Source: Cyanobacterium sp. Dongsha4 (GTDB taxonomy: Bacteria > Cyanobacteriota > Cyanobacteriia > Cyanobacteriales > Cyanobacteriaceae). Taken from it: a stretch of DNA of 64,000 bases. Both the position numbers and the translations under genes were made by a program. This document shows, in pieces, positions 45,747 through 54,502 of this stretch (position 1 is the first letter of the stretch; each line of letters starts with the position of its first letter). The stretch covers positions 4,186,086-4,250,085 of the forward strand of contig NZ_CP084098.1 of the NCBI RefSeq assembly GCF_036345015.1. Direction: 5' to 3'. Below the pieces are notes generated by a model. It searched no databases, was not told the DNA's origin, and saw only the letters and a program-made list of their open reading frames with translations.

Positions 45747-45971
45747 TTAAACTTCCACTAAATCAATATAAGTAGGATTTGGTAATGATTCCCCTTGGGC
45801 TTCGTAGGCAATAATTAAGGATTCTAAGGCTTCCTCTCCATTAGCTACTGCCTCAGTATAAGTATCTCCATGAGTACGCCATTTTTGCCCTACAAAATCG
45901 GGAAAACCCACTAAAAAACAGTTGTCTTCATCACTCCATTGAATCACCATTTGATATTTATATTTACTCAT
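45747..45971 (-). CDS. hicB: HicB-family antitoxin
   Basis: The 74-residue protein is a short HicB (YQMVIQWSDEDNCFLVGFPD, TYTEAVANGEEALESLI), the partial RNase H-like fold that binds and neutralises HicA. It overlaps the end of hicA by 8 bp and is translated after it. Confidence 0.88.
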   Translation of the reverse strand: MSKYKYQMVIQWSDEDNCFLVGFPDFVGQKWRTHGDTYTEAVANGEEALESLIIAYEAQGESLPNPTYIDLVEV

Positions 45972-46176
45972 TGTTACCTCCTTTTGTTACTTCTAAAATA
46001 GCTATTTTAATTAATTTTTCTTGATATTTTTTAGCATCTGCACCGTCATTACCTGATAAAGTGATTTTTCCTAGATAGTTTTCATGTATCCAGTTAGTAT
46101 GACTACCTTTACCCGGTACTTGTTTAAAACCTGCTTGGATTAAGATTTTCTTTAATTCTCTAACTTTTTTAGGCAT
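45964..46176 (-). CDS. hicA: HicA-family toxin
   Basis: The 70-residue protein has the HicA dsRBD-like pattern (VRELKKILIQAGFKQVPGKG, then SHTNWIH with the catalytic His, and a C-terminal helix). HicA toxins cut mRNA. It is the first gene of the hicAB pair, overlapping hicB by 8 bp. Confidence 0.88.
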   Translation of the reverse strand: MPKKVRELKKILIQAGFKQVPGKGSHTNWIHENYLGKITLSGNDGADAKKYQEKLIKIAILEVTKGGNNE

Positions 46177-46298
46177 TTACAAAATTATTACTAATTAATC
46201 GATCGAACCCTCTACGCAATATAATAGCGTGGGTTAAACATTATCAATCTCTTTTTCCCAATTAGACCAAACCTTAACTAAGGTTTAAAACTTTTTAT

Positions 46299-46460
46299 CT
46301 AATCCTTTTGATTGACTGTGATTCGATCGAACAAATTATGACGTTTGACAGGAATTGTTATATTATCGTTAGTATAGATTGAATGATTACCACCTTCTCT
46401 TAAAAGATAAAAACCATTACCCTCTAAATATTTGATTAAATCTTTTCTCTTGACTGACAT
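46299..46460 (-). CDS. hicA: HicA-like toxin, short (53 aa)
   Basis: The ATG at 46460 shares one base with the hicB stop (TAATG). The product begins SVKRKDLIKYLEGNGFYLLR and has GGNHSIYTN with the catalytic His, then PVKRHNLFDRITVNQKD. The C-terminus is shorter than in usual HicA proteins (about 60-70 residues), so it may be slightly truncated. In this pair hicB comes first, the reverse of the pair at 45747-46176. Confidence 0.75.
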   Translation of the reverse strand: MSVKRKDLIKYLEGNGFYLLREGGNHSIYTNDNITIPVKRHNLFDRITVNQKD

Positions 46461-46684
46461 TAGGCAACCTCAATCGATAAGGTTTCAATAATATCCTCAT
46501 CATTGAGAGGAATTGTTTTACCTTGTTGTTGATATGCCAATATCATCTCATTTAAAGCATCTTCTAGCAGAAAACGACATTCTCTAAGACTTTTTCCTTC
46601 TGTAATGACTTCTTGCCATTCAATTATTTGCCCCATATACCCCGAAGGAATTTTTGTATATTTAGCAGTGTATTTATATCTCAT
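46460..46684 (-). CDS. hicB: HicB-family antitoxin
   Basis: The 74-residue protein is HicB-like (YTAKYTKIPSGYMGQIIEWQ, RECRFLLEDALNEMILAYQQ). It is followed by the short hicA with a one-base overlap. A decayed copy of this pair lies at 43105-43305. Confidence 0.86.
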   Translation of the reverse strand: MRYKYTAKYTKIPSGYMGQIIEWQEVITEGKSLRECRFLLEDALNEMILAYQQQGKTIPLNDEDIIETLSIEVA

Positions 46685-46795
46685 AAAATATTTTGTTTTC
46701 CAAAAAACCTAAAATAATCCCTATCTTTATCTTTTATTGACAAGGATTTTACTATAGTTTGGGTTGAACAATATCCAACCCTTTGTTAACTTAAT

Positions 46796-48865
46796 CTAAC
46801 TGGCTAATAACCCACTATGTCTTAATAATGCCTCAGTTTTCGGCTCTCTACCTCGGAATTTTTTGAATATTTCCATCGGTGATAGACTACCTCCCAAAGC
46901 TAAAACAGTATCACGGAAACGTTGCCCAACGGTTTTCACTTCCTCTTCATTCTCTAAACCCACTTCCTCAAAAGCAGAAAACGCATCCGCACTCAAAACT
47001 TCCGCCCATTTATAGCTATAGTATCCCGCCGCATAACCTCCTGCGAAAATATGCCCAAAGCTACACAAGAATCTGTCTTCTGGTAACGGTTTCATCACCG
47101 TCGTTGTCTCAGAGATGCGATCGCGCAATTCATGGGGAGTTTCGCCACTATTCGGTTGATAACGGGAATGTAACTCTAAATCAATGATACTGAAATGTAA
47201 TTGACGTAACATTGCAGAGCCACTCATATAATTTTTAGAGGCAACTAACTTATCGTAATAGTGAGAAGGCAGAGTTTCCCCCGTTTCATAGTGTTTAGCC
47301 ATACCAAAGAGGGTATTTTTCTCCAAACACCAATTTTCCATAAACTGACTAGGTAACTCCACCGCATCCCATTCCACATTATTAATACCTGCCGCACCGG
47401 GGTAATCAATAACCGTTAACATATGTTGTAAACCATGCCCAAACTCATGGAAAAGGGTTTCCACATCCGCAAAAGTCATCAAACTAGGTTTACCATCCAC
47501 TGGAGGAGTTTGATTACAGGTTAAATAAGCCACAGGTAAACGATTAACCACCTTGCCATTAACTTCAAATTTTGCCCTACCCAAACAGTCATCCATCCAC
47601 GCGCCTCCCCGTTTCTCTGCAGGGCGAGAATAAGCATCTAAATAGAAATGGGCGATAACCTCATTATGATCATTGCTGACTTGAAAATATTGCACATCCT
47701 CATGCCAAATAGGGGCTTCTCCATTAGCCGGGGTGATAGTGACACTGAAAATCCGTTTTGCTAACCCAAATAAACCATCTAATACTTGATTTAAGGGGAA
47801 ATAGGGGCGTAATTCTTCCTCAGTGAAGTTAAATAACTTTTCTCTCTGTTTTTCTGCCCAATAACTCACATCCCAGGGTTGTAAATCATCAGTATTAGCA
47901 AATTCTTTTAATTGGGCTAACTCCTGTTTTGCACTGTCAAAACTAACAACTCTCAATTCTTCCAAGAGTTTTTCCACAGACTCCACATCGTCAGCCATCT
48001 TTTTGGCAAGACTCACTCCAGCATAGTTATCGTAACCCAAAAGATTAGCTAATTCAAGACGCAAACTCAAAATTTTATCAATGAGAGGATTATTGTCATA
48101 TTCTCCTCCTCCTGCTCGACTAATAAAAGCCCGATAGACTTTTTCCCTTAAATCCCTTCTTTCACTGAATTTGAGGAAGGGTACATAACTAGGATAATCT
48201 AAGGTTATCACCCAAGGACCGTTTTCGGCGGTAGCATTTTCTTCCCCTTCATTTTTGGCGGTTTGAGCGGCCAGACTGAGTAAACTAGGAGGCAATCCTG
48301 CTATTTCTTCGGATGTAGTTAGCTTTAACTTAAAGGCTTTAGTGGCATCGAGGACATTATTAGAGAAATTAGTGGATAATTGGGCTAATTCTAGTTGAAT
48401 TTCATTAAAACGCTCTTTTTTCTCTCCTTCTAAGGCAACTCCCGACAATTCTGCTTCTTTAATGGCTGATTCGACAATTCTTTTTTGAGCGGAGTCTAAG
48501 CTATCCCATTGTTGAGAATCTCTGAGGGCAACGAATCCTTTATATATCGGCTGACTTTGGGCGACTCGATTGGCAAATTGTACTAATTCTGGTTGCACTG
48601 CTTCATAAGCCTCTCGCAATTCGGGGCTATTTTTCACCCCCATTAAATGCCCAATTATACCCCAAGTCCAACGCAATCTTTCTTCTATCAGGTTAAGGGG
48701 AATCACTAACCCTTCCCATGTGGGTTGAAGGTTATTTTCCAATTCCTGCACTTGGCTTTCTAATTCAGGTAAAAGCTGTTTAACCGCAGGTACAATATGC
48801 TCTGGTTTAATGTCGGGAAAAGAAGGTAATCCTTCGCCTTTGAGTAAGGGATTATGATTGCTCAT
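46796..48865 (-). CDS. prlC: Oligopeptidase A (M3 family)
   Basis: The 689-residue metallopeptidase has the zinc motif in TLFHEFGHGLQHML (HEFGH) and the typical M3A features (VEWDAVELPSQFMENWC, with the third zinc ligand). Family role: breakdown of short peptides, including cleaved signal peptides, in the cytoplasm. Length matches PrlC. It is a single gene divergent from the YebC-family gene. Confidence 0.94.
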   Translation of the reverse strand: MSNHNPLLKGEGLPSFPDIKPEHIVPAVKQLLPELESQVQELENNLQPTWEGLVIPLNLIEERLRWTWGIIGHLMGVKNSPELREAYEAVQPELVQFANRVAQSQPIYKGFVALRDSQQWDSLDSAQKRIVESAIKEAELSGVALEGEKKERFNEIQLELAQLSTNFSNNVLDATKAFKLKLTTSEEIAGLPPSLLSLAAQTAKNEGEENATAENGPWVITLDYPSYVPFLKFSERRDLREKVYRAFISRAGGGEYDNNPLIDKILSLRLELANLLGYDNYAGVSLAKKMADDVESVEKLLEELRVVSFDSAKQELAQLKEFANTDDLQPWDVSYWAEKQREKLFNFTEEELRPYFPLNQVLDGLFGLAKRIFSVTITPANGEAPIWHEDVQYFQVSNDHNEVIAHFYLDAYSRPAEKRGGAWMDDCLGRAKFEVNGKVVNRLPVAYLTCNQTPPVDGKPSLMTFADVETLFHEFGHGLQHMLTVIDYPGAAGINNVEWDAVELPSQFMENWCLEKNTLFGMAKHYETGETLPSHYYDKLVASKNYMSGSAMLRQLHFSIIDLELHSRYQPNSGETPHELRDRISETTTVMKPLPEDRFLCSFGHIFAGGYAAGYYSYKWAEVLSADAFSAFEEVGLENEEEVKTVGQRFRDTVLALGGSLSPMEIFKKFRGREPKTEALLRHSGLLAS

Positions 48866-49041
48866 GAAATTATATGATTTCTAATTTTTTGCTAATTAAG
48901 ATTCTTATTTCTATTATTAACAAATATTAACTGTGTTTCGCTGATGTCTTTGGCTTTTGCTCTTTCGCACATGGGTGATGTAGAATGTACCAGAGTTGTA
49001 AATTAAATTTTAAATAGACTTTTCCACTAAATTAATTATTT

Positions 49042-49782
49042 ATGGCAGGACATAGTAAATGGGCAAATATTAAACGGCAAAAAGCCAGAGTTGATGCCAA
49101 AAAGGGTAAGACTTTCACTCAACTTTCAAGGGCTATAATTGTAGCGGCTCGTAATGGTATTCCTGACCCTGATGGTAATTTTCAGTTGCGCACGGCTATA
49201 GAGAAGGCAAAATCGGCGGGGATTCCCAATGAAAATATTGAAAGAGCGATCGCAAAAGGAGCGGGGACATATAATGATGATAGTATCTTAGAGGAAATTA
49301 GATATGAAGGTTACGGTATTGGTGGGGTAGCAGTATTAATTGAAGCCTTAACAGATAATCGGAATCGCACGGCGGCGGATATTCGTGCCGCTTTTAGTAA
49401 AAATGGCGGTAATTTAGGGGAAACAGGTTGCGTTAGTTGGATGTTTGAACAAAAGGGAGTAATTGTTATTGAGGGGGAATTGGAAGAAGATAATTTATTA
49501 GAAGTTTGTTTAAATGCTGATGCCCAAAGCTATGAAATAATTAACGACGAAGATTATCAAGGGGCGGAAATTTTTACTTCGGTGGAAACTTTAGAACAAG
49601 TTAACTCTTTTTTTCAAAATCAAGGGTTTAATGTTAAAGAAACGGAATTGCGTTGGATACCAAATAATTATATAGAGATTAACGATCCAGAACAAACTAA
49701 ATTTTTACTGCGTTTGATGGATGCTTTAGAGTCTTTGGATGATGTGCAGAATGTAACTGCTAATTTTGATATTCTCGACTAG
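49042..49782 (+). CDS. YebC/PmpR-family protein
   Basis: The 246-residue protein has the family start AGHSKWANIKRQKARVDAKK and the typical ENIERAIAKGAG, GNLGETGCVSWMF and DALESLDDVQNVTANFDI segments. YebC-family members have been described as transcriptional regulators and more recently as translation factors that relieve stalling at proline stretches. It is monocistronic. Confidence 0.94.
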   Translation: MAGHSKWANIKRQKARVDAKKGKTFTQLSRAIIVAARNGIPDPDGNFQLRTAIEKAKSAGIPNENIERAIAKGAGTYNDDSILEEIRYEGYGIGGVAVLIEALTDNRNRTAADIRAAFSKNGGNLGETGCVSWMFEQKGVIVIEGELEEDNLLEVCLNADAQSYEIINDEDYQGAEIFTSVETLEQVNSFFQNQGFNVKETELRWIPNNYIEINDPEQTKFLLRLMDALESLDDVQNVTANFDILD

Positions 49783-50444
49783 AAATGAAGCAAAGAGTAA
49801 GGGTAATTAACAATTAGTAATTAGTAACTTCAGCACTTTATCCCTCTTTTGTCAAACTCCGCAAACATTTGCAATTTCTGGATTCTGGAACTATTGTATA
49901 TTAAGTGATTGAACGAATATTTAATAGTATGAAATCGCTCAAAACTTTAAATTAAGAAATTTAACCATGTAGTATATTTTGAGCCTTAGTTACCAAGCCA
50001 TTTGAAAATATTTAATAATAGTTAAAATCGGAAACTGAGAAAAGAGGGATAATAGCATTATTTTTCATCAAGGGATGATGTTTTTTCTGGGCATGGTCTC
50101 GGTTAATCTTCTTAGTCATGAAAAGTAAGAAAAATCAAATACTCTTAAATAGTAGAATTGATAAGGTTTTGAGCTATTTATTAAGTTTTATTGGCAAGGT
50201 ATTAACTTTTTGCTCATTTATTTAACTTCTAGCTAATAGAGTTAGAATGAATCAATTTCAATACCCCCAACTTCTAATTCTGATATTAACCTATTCTTAA
50301 CCGATTATTTCTTCATAACAATATATAATTATGGAAGTATATGAACATTTACTATATCAATACGACTACTTAATCAAACTTTTAAGACAAAGTAGTTACA
50401 AAAAAATTATATCCAATACTAAATCTATATAATAATTACCTAAT
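49783..50444. other. Long gap upstream of pstB
   Basis: This 662-bp AT-rich stretch has no gene, tRNA or array. Near the pstB end it holds a candidate Pho box, listed separately, and the promoter must lie there too. Confidence 0.5.
50285..50314 (+). promoter_or_regulatory. Candidate Pho box upstream of pstB
   Basis: ATTAACCT, ATT, CTTAACCG, ATT, ATTTCTTC: 8-bp units separated by 3 bp. The second unit fits the published cyanobacterial Pho-box form (PyTTAAPyPyT/A) in seven of eight positions, as does the first; the third is weak. A TTTAACTT occurs at 50221. SphR (PhoB) binding is inferred. Confidence 0.5.
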
Positions 50445-51254
50445 ATGAATAACTTATCTTCCTCTGACTTTTACGAGGACGTGGTTTTAAGGGCGGAAAA
50501 CGTTGACGTTTACTATGGTTCTCATAAGGCTGTAGCTGGGGTTAATTTGGATATACCCAAGAATAATGCGATCGCATTTATTGGTCCTTCAGGATGCGGA
50601 AAAAGTACAATTTTACGTTGTTTCAACCGCATGAATGACCTTGTAGCTAGTGCGAGAATTAAGGGAAGAATTACCTTTAAAGATAAAGATATTTATGGCA
50701 AAAATATTGACCCCGTATTGGTTAGAAGTAGAATTGGAATGGTATTTCAAAAGCCCAATCCCTTTCCGAAATCTATCTATGAAAATATTGCATGGGGTGC
50801 TAGAATCAACGGTTATAAAGGGAACATGAATGACTTAGTTGAAGAGTCATTACGCAAAGCGGCTTTATGGGATGAAGTCAAAGATAAACTGCGTCAAAGT
50901 GGTTTAGCCCTTTCAGGAGGACAACAACAGCGTTTATGTATTGCCAGAACTATTGCTCTACAACCAGAAGTAATCTTGATGGATGAACCTTGTTCTGCTC
51001 TTGATCCCATTTCTACCCTAAAAGTAGAGGAATCTATTCACGAATTAAAAAGAAATTTTACCATTGTCATCGTTACCCATAATATGCAACAGGCTTCAAG
51101 GGTTTCAGACTATACAGCTTTTTTTAATGCTAGGAGTGTGGAAGGAGGTAGTGGTAAGCTAGGATATTTAGTAGAGTATGATCAGACGGAAAAAATATTC
51201 CAAAATCCTGCGGAAGAAGCCACTCAGGAATATGTTAGTGGGCGTTTTGGTTAA
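50445..51254 (+). CDS. pstB: Phosphate ABC transporter ATP-binding protein PstB
   Basis: The 269-residue ABC ATPase has Walker [12 protein letters not shown], the signature [15 protein letters not shown], Walker [14 protein letters not shown] and the PstB-typical [16 protein letters not shown]. It powers high-affinity phosphate uptake through PstC/PstA with the binding protein PstS. None of these genes is next to it, so it is an orphan copy, probably a second pstB in the genome. A Pho box upstream fits phosphate control. Confidence 0.94.
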   Translation: MNNLSSSDFYEDVVLRAENVDVYYGSHKAVAGVNLDIPKNNAIAFIGPSGCGKSTILRCFNRMNDLVASARIKGRITFKDKDIYGKNIDPVLVRSRIGMVFQKPNPFPKSIYENIAWGARINGYKGNMNDLVEESLRKAALWDEVKDKLRQSGLALSGGQQQRLCIARTIALQPEVILMDEPCSALDPISTLKVEESIHELKRNFTIVIVTHNMQQASRVSDYTAFFNARSVEGGSGKLGYLVEYDQTEKIFQNPAEEATQEYVSGRFG

Positions 51255-51300
51255 TAATAACTAAGATTAGGCAAAATTATAGAATCAATTATTAATTTGA

Positions 51301-51330
51301 AGGTGTCAGGTATCGGGCTTCAGGTGTCAG
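51301..51330. repeat. Heptamer tandem repeat (AGGTGTC family)
   Basis: AGGTGTC, AGGTATC, GGGCTTC and AGGTGTC in a row with a 7-bp period, in the gap after pstB. Confidence 0.75.
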
Positions 51331-51440
51331 ATAAAAAATATTGGCTTATTGATTTTCTTACTTTTCATACCTCTAATGTGAATGAGATATATACGGTTAA
51401 ATCCCAAGGGCAATCCTGAATTTGCTTCGTAGTACGCATC

Positions 51441-51701
51441 TTAAACCATCTCACCATTTTTTATATTTCCTGTAGTTATTAATAAAAGTTTATAAGGTTT
51501 TTTCCTAAGAATAAATGAATCTAAAAAATCTTTGTCTTTAGTAACAACAATATATTGATATTGACAAGAAAGTTCATTAATTTCCTCATCTTGGGTTGTA
51601 TTTTGTTTTGGTAAATCAAGGGTGTGGATTGCCTCTTGCTTTAAATCAAGAAAAAGAGAGACTAATTTTTTTGGTAATTGAGCATCTATTAGAAATTTCA
51701 T
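51441..51701 (-). CDS. DUF5615 PIN-like toxin, C-terminally shortened
   Basis: The 86-residue protein has the DUF5615 core: KFLIDAQLPKKLVSLFLD, HTLDLPKQNTTQDEEINELS, IVVTKDKDFLDSFILR, LLLITTGNI. It stops soon after, while full-length members are about 115 residues, so the last helices are missing. The catalytic acidic positions are present, but activity is uncertain. Its partner DUF433 gene upstream is broken. Confidence 0.75.
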   Translation of the reverse strand: MKFLIDAQLPKKLVSLFLDLKQEAIHTLDLPKQNTTQDEEINELSCQYQYIVVTKDKDFLDSFILRKKPYKLLLITTGNIKNGEMV

Positions 51702-51928
51702 TATTTAATCAAAGATATACTTTTTACCTGCGTTAATTTGGTGGCAAAAGATAAAACGGCTAAAATATCTTCTAATTCTAAATCTTCGTAGTCTAGCAAA
51801 ATTTCTTCTGTTGTCATCCCCGCACTTAATAATTACAAAATCATTTCCACAGGATAACGTAAGCCTCTGATACAAGGTTTACTATGACAAATATAAGGAT
51901 CGATCATGATACGTTCTATGGATTCCAT
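51701..51928 (-). pseudogene. DUF433 antitoxin remnant with two compensating frameshifts
   Basis: The start (MESIERIMIDPYICHSKPCI, then RGLRYPVEMI) and the end (EDILAVLSFATK) are DUF433-like and in the same frame. The middle is shifted by one deletion near 51838 and one extra T near 51781, with a stop (51829-51827) in the shifted stretch. It overlaps the DUF5615 start by one base (TAATG). Confidence 0.8.
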
Positions 51929-51969
51929 TTTCTACTTATTAGTAAACTCTAACATCATTTCATTATATC

Positions 51970-52163
51970 TGATGCGGCTCGATCGCACACCACACCCTCA
52001 TAAGCACGCTCGCACCCCTTAACGACATCAACATTACTTCATAAGAACGATCACACCTTCAACCATATCAAAATTACTTCATAAGCTCGATCCCGAAGGG
52101 ATCTGCTGCGCAGCGCGAACCCTTAACCACATCAACATTACTTCATAATAAGTGCGATCGCAA
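51970..52163. repeat. 40-bp HIP1-type repeat array 1 (about 5 units, one interrupted)
   Basis: Units of roughly 40 bp run CGATCGCACCC, then TTAACCACATCAACATTA, then CTTCATAAG. One unit (near 52088) carries a 26-28-bp palindromic insert in its HIP1 part. Units are head-to-tail with no spacers. Confidence 0.9.
52089..52118. repeat. Double-palindrome insert inside a repeat unit
   Basis: GATCCCGAAGGGATC (52089-52103) and GCTGCGCAGC (52105-52114) lie within one 40-bp unit, between CTCGATC and ACCCTTAACC. They look like a small dispersed palindromic element inserted into the HIP1 site. Confidence 0.7.
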
Positions 52164-52184
52164 CAGTAGGAATTATATTGAGAA

Positions 52185-52436
52185 TTAAGAACATAATTTT
52201 AATAATTCATTATTAATAAAAACCTGATAATTGATTCCTTGTTTTTCCGCTTCATTTTTTGCCCAAGCAATAATTTTTGGGTTTATTTTTAAAGATACTA
52301 ATTCATAATCATCATCCTTCGATAGTACAATATATTCATCGCCAAATTGTTTCTGAATGGCAATTTTTGCCTGATTAACTTCTTCTGGTGTAATTCTTCG
52401 AGCTTTAGCAAAAGGAAACTCAGTATTATTGCTCAT
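52185..52436 (-). CDS. brnA: BrnA-family antitoxin
   Basis: The start at 52436 is chosen because GAGAGAAG lies 5 bases in front of it, while earlier in-frame ATG codons (52451, 52472) lie further inside brnT. The 83-residue product has PFAKARRITPEEVNQAKIA and LKINPKIIAWAKNEAEKQGI with a ribbon-helix-helix-like C-terminus, as in BrnA. BrnA binds BrnT and represses the pair. It overlaps brnT by 11 bp. Confidence 0.82.
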   Translation of the reverse strand: MSNNTEFPFAKARRITPEEVNQAKIAIQKQFGDEYIVLSKDDDYELVSLKINPKIIAWAKNEAEKQGINYQVFINNELLKLCS

Positions 52437-52704
52437 ATTGTCTTCTCTCATTTTTCGTTGCTGATCTGGCACTAATAATTCTTATTTTATCATTTCTGAT
52501 AGTATAAACCACAATTAAAAGACGACCTTTATAAGACTCCCCGATAATCCACTCTCTTTCTTCTTGCCAAGAATATTCAGGATCGGGAGCGATTAATGCT
52601 AAAGTATCCATCCATACTGTACTTGCTTCCTCAAAAGAAATTCCGTGTTTTTTGATGTTGATTTCGTATTTATTCTTATCCCATTCAAATTCCAAGTCTC
52701 TCAC
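52426..52704 (-). CDS. brnT: BrnT-family toxin
   Basis: The 92-residue protein matches BrnT: EFEWDKNKYEINIKKHGISF, EREWIIGESYKGRLLIVVYT, RIISARSATKNERRQYEQ. BrnT is a RelE-fold RNase. It is the first gene of a brnTA pair. Short repeat arrays lie on both sides of the pair. Confidence 0.9.
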   Translation of the reverse strand: MRDLEFEWDKNKYEINIKKHGISFEEASTVWMDTLALIAPDPEYSWQEEREWIIGESYKGRLLIVVYTIRNDKIRIISARSATKNERRQYEQ

Positions 52705-52762
52705 ACACTTCCTCTAAGTATATTTTTAGATTTTTCAAATTCTAATCTGTTTTAATGAATTA

Positions 52763-52832
52763 TACCTTATCAAAGGCGATCGCACCCTTAACCAATCAAC
52801 ATTACCTTATAAGAGCGATCGCACTCTGAATT
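52763..52832. repeat. 40-bp HIP1-type repeat array 2 (about 2 units)
   Basis: GGCGATCGCACCCTTAACC, AATCAACATTACC, TTATAAGAGCGATCGCAC: two units of the same repeat, in the gap between brnTA and the PIN gene. Confidence 0.85.
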
Positions 52833-52843
52833 CTCTATTTAAC

Positions 52844-53239
52844 TTAAGGAACAACTTGAACTGCACCAAACTGACTAAAATGATGATCAAAAGCAAATGC
52901 TTTTACAATTCCTAGCTTTTCCATGACGATTTTACTGCTACAGTCGGTAAAACTCCACTCTTTATCGGCAAAACGAGAGAAAATTTCCCATGTCGATCGT
53001 ATATCGTCTTCAGTTAAATAGTATATTTGTGTTAATTTCCCTGAAAAAAAAGCCTCTCCTAAAACGATCGATCTTGTCAACTCTCCTCTTGCTCTTAATA
53101 ACGTCAAAGTTTCATCGATTACATAATCTGTAGTTAATAGGAATTCTTGATTATTTTTTAACCATGCCATAGCTTTTTTATATTGTTTATCCGATGGCAC
53201 TACACTAGCAAACCATGCTCCCGTATCGACAAAAATCAT
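52844..53239 (-). CDS. PIN-domain toxin (VapC-like)
   Basis: The 131-residue protein has the PIN acidic pattern: FVDTGAWFASV (Asp), TTDYVIDETLTLL (Asp/Glu), KEWSFTDCSSKIVM (Asp) and AFAFDHHFSQFG (Asp). PIN toxins of the VapC type cut tRNA or other RNA. It is 5 bp downstream of its likely antitoxin. Confidence 0.88.
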   Translation of the reverse strand: MIFVDTGAWFASVVPSDKQYKKAMAWLKNNQEFLLTTDYVIDETLTLLRARGELTRSIVLGEAFFSGKLTQIYYLTEDDIRSTWEIFSRFADKEWSFTDCSSKIVMEKLGIVKAFAFDHHFSQFGAVQVVP

Positions 53240-53244
53240 GTTAT

Positions 53245-53463
53245 TTAAGAATATAATATTGAATCGTGATCAACCCCTGAAAAATCATTGGTTTTTCCTT
53301 GTAAGGGCAGTTGGGCAATTCCCTGTAATATATCCACAGGATCATTTTTCTCTAATTCGGTGTCGAGGGGGATAATGATTACTTTTACCGTTGTCCCATC
53401 TTTGATATTGACATCTTCTGATAATTTCAGTATTCCTTTTTCATAAATAGCTTGTACTGCCAT
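53245..53463 (-). CDS. AF2212-like/DUF104 antitoxin
   Basis: The 72-residue protein starts AVQAIYEKGILKLSEDVNIK, then DGTTVKVIIIPLD, the AF2212/DUF104 pattern known from antitoxins next to PIN genes. It precedes the PIN gene with a 5-bp gap, so the pair is probably one unit. Confidence 0.82.
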   Translation of the reverse strand: MAVQAIYEKGILKLSEDVNIKDGTTVKVIIIPLDTELEKNDPVDILQGIAQLPLQGKTNDFSGVDHDSILYS

Positions 53464-53516
53464 ATCTCGACTAATAACTGTTATTTCCTTTAATTATAGA
53501 ATATAAAAATATTTTA

Positions 53517-53637
53517 ATAGGAGCGATCGCACCTTCAACCACACCAACATTACCTTATAAGCTCGATCGCACCTTAAACTATATCAACATTACCTAATAA
53601 GAGCGATCGAACCCCCAACCATATCAACATTACTAAG
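53517..53637. repeat. 40-bp HIP1-type repeat array 3 (3 units)
   Basis: Three tandem units (GAGCGATCGCACC, AACCACACCAACATTACC and variants) between the AF2212-like antitoxin and the DUF4926 gene. The last unit reaches the DUF4926 stop codon. Confidence 0.88.
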
Positions 53638-53896
53638 CAACCTCAGCTAAAAGTCTTACAGTAGGTATATCTGATTTAGTCGGTTGACGAAAATAACTCA
53701 TAGGTAGCGTCACAACCGCTCTTGTATTTCCTAACAAATCAAAAAATTCTACACTGTAACCAGTTTCTAAACCACTAACATTATGTATATCTACCACTGT
53801 GCCAATATCACCAGCAAATAAATCATCTTCGACTATATCTTTTAATAAAATTACATCAGAATAAAGAGCAAAATTCATACTATTTAAAACCTCCAA
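53633..53896 (-). CDS. DUF4926 protein
   Basis: The 87-residue protein matches DUF4926 (LYSDVILLKDIVEDDLFAGD, GTVVDIH, YSVEFFDLLGNT). The domain is a small beta fold, often coupled with a DUF6883 gene. It starts 3 bp after the DUF6883 stop, so the two are translated together. Function unknown; an antitoxin-like role is a guess from the arrangement. Confidence 0.82.
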   Translation of the reverse strand: MEVLNSMNFALYSDVILLKDIVEDDLFAGDIGTVVDIHNVSGLETGYSVEFFDLLGNTRAVVTLPMSYFRQPTKSDIPTVRLLAEVA

Positions 53897-53899
53897 TTT

Positions 53900-54232
53900 T
53901 TATTCAGGAATCATCGTAATTAATCGAGGAATTTCTGTACCTTTGTCAATTTGCCATACACTTTTCATCAATAAGGGCTTGTGAATAGGAGTAAGTATTT
54001 CTGATATTATTTCGCATCTTATGCCATAGGATGTTTCTTTGATTATAGAAACTTCTGCATTGAGATGAAACTTGCGAATATCTGACTCTAATTGTTGCCA
54101 ATTTTCAGGAGAATAGCCATAATTAAGCAACATTTTTGCTTTTGAACCTCCCCTTTTGTGATTGATATTCAATAAATAATCGATTATTTTCGATTTTTCA
54201 ATGATAGCTCGATCGAAATTAGGAATCTGCAT
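53900..54232 (-). CDS. DUF6883-like protein
   Basis: The 110-residue protein fits the DUF6883 pattern (KIIDYLLNINHKRGGSKAKM, LNYGYSPENWQQLESDIRKF, VWQIDKGTEIPRLITMIPE). It precedes DUF4926 with a 3-bp gap. The pair resembles a toxin-antitoxin module in size and context, but no activity is known to me. Confidence 0.8.
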   Translation of the reverse strand: MQIPNFDRAIIEKSKIIDYLLNINHKRGGSKAKMLLNYGYSPENWQQLESDIRKFHLNAEVSIIKETSYGIRCEIISEILTPIHKPLLMKSVWQIDKGTEIPRLITMIPE

Positions 54233-54278
54233 TATACTTCACTCCCAATTAGTTTCATTATTCAATTATATCTGATGG

Positions 54279-54452
54279 AAGAACGATCGCACCCTTAAAC
54301 CATATCAACATTACCTCATAAGCTCGATCGCACCCTTAACCACATCAACATTACTTCAGAAGAGCGATCGCACCCTTAACCACATCAACATTACTTCAGA
54401 AGAGCGATCGCACCTTCAACCACATCAACATTACTCTATAAGCACGATCACA
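54279..54452. repeat. 40-bp HIP1-type repeat array 4 (5 units)
   Basis: CGATCG cores start at 54284, 54325, 54365, 54405 and 54445 (the last is CGATCA). The period is therefore 40 bp, with one 41. The units are almost identical (CGCACCCTTAACCACATCAA, CATTACTTCAGAAGAG). There are no spacers between units. Confidence 0.93.
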
Positions 54453-54502
54453 ATTAATGATACAATGTCAAAAAAGCAATTTTGAGAGAGGTTTAAACTT
54501 AA

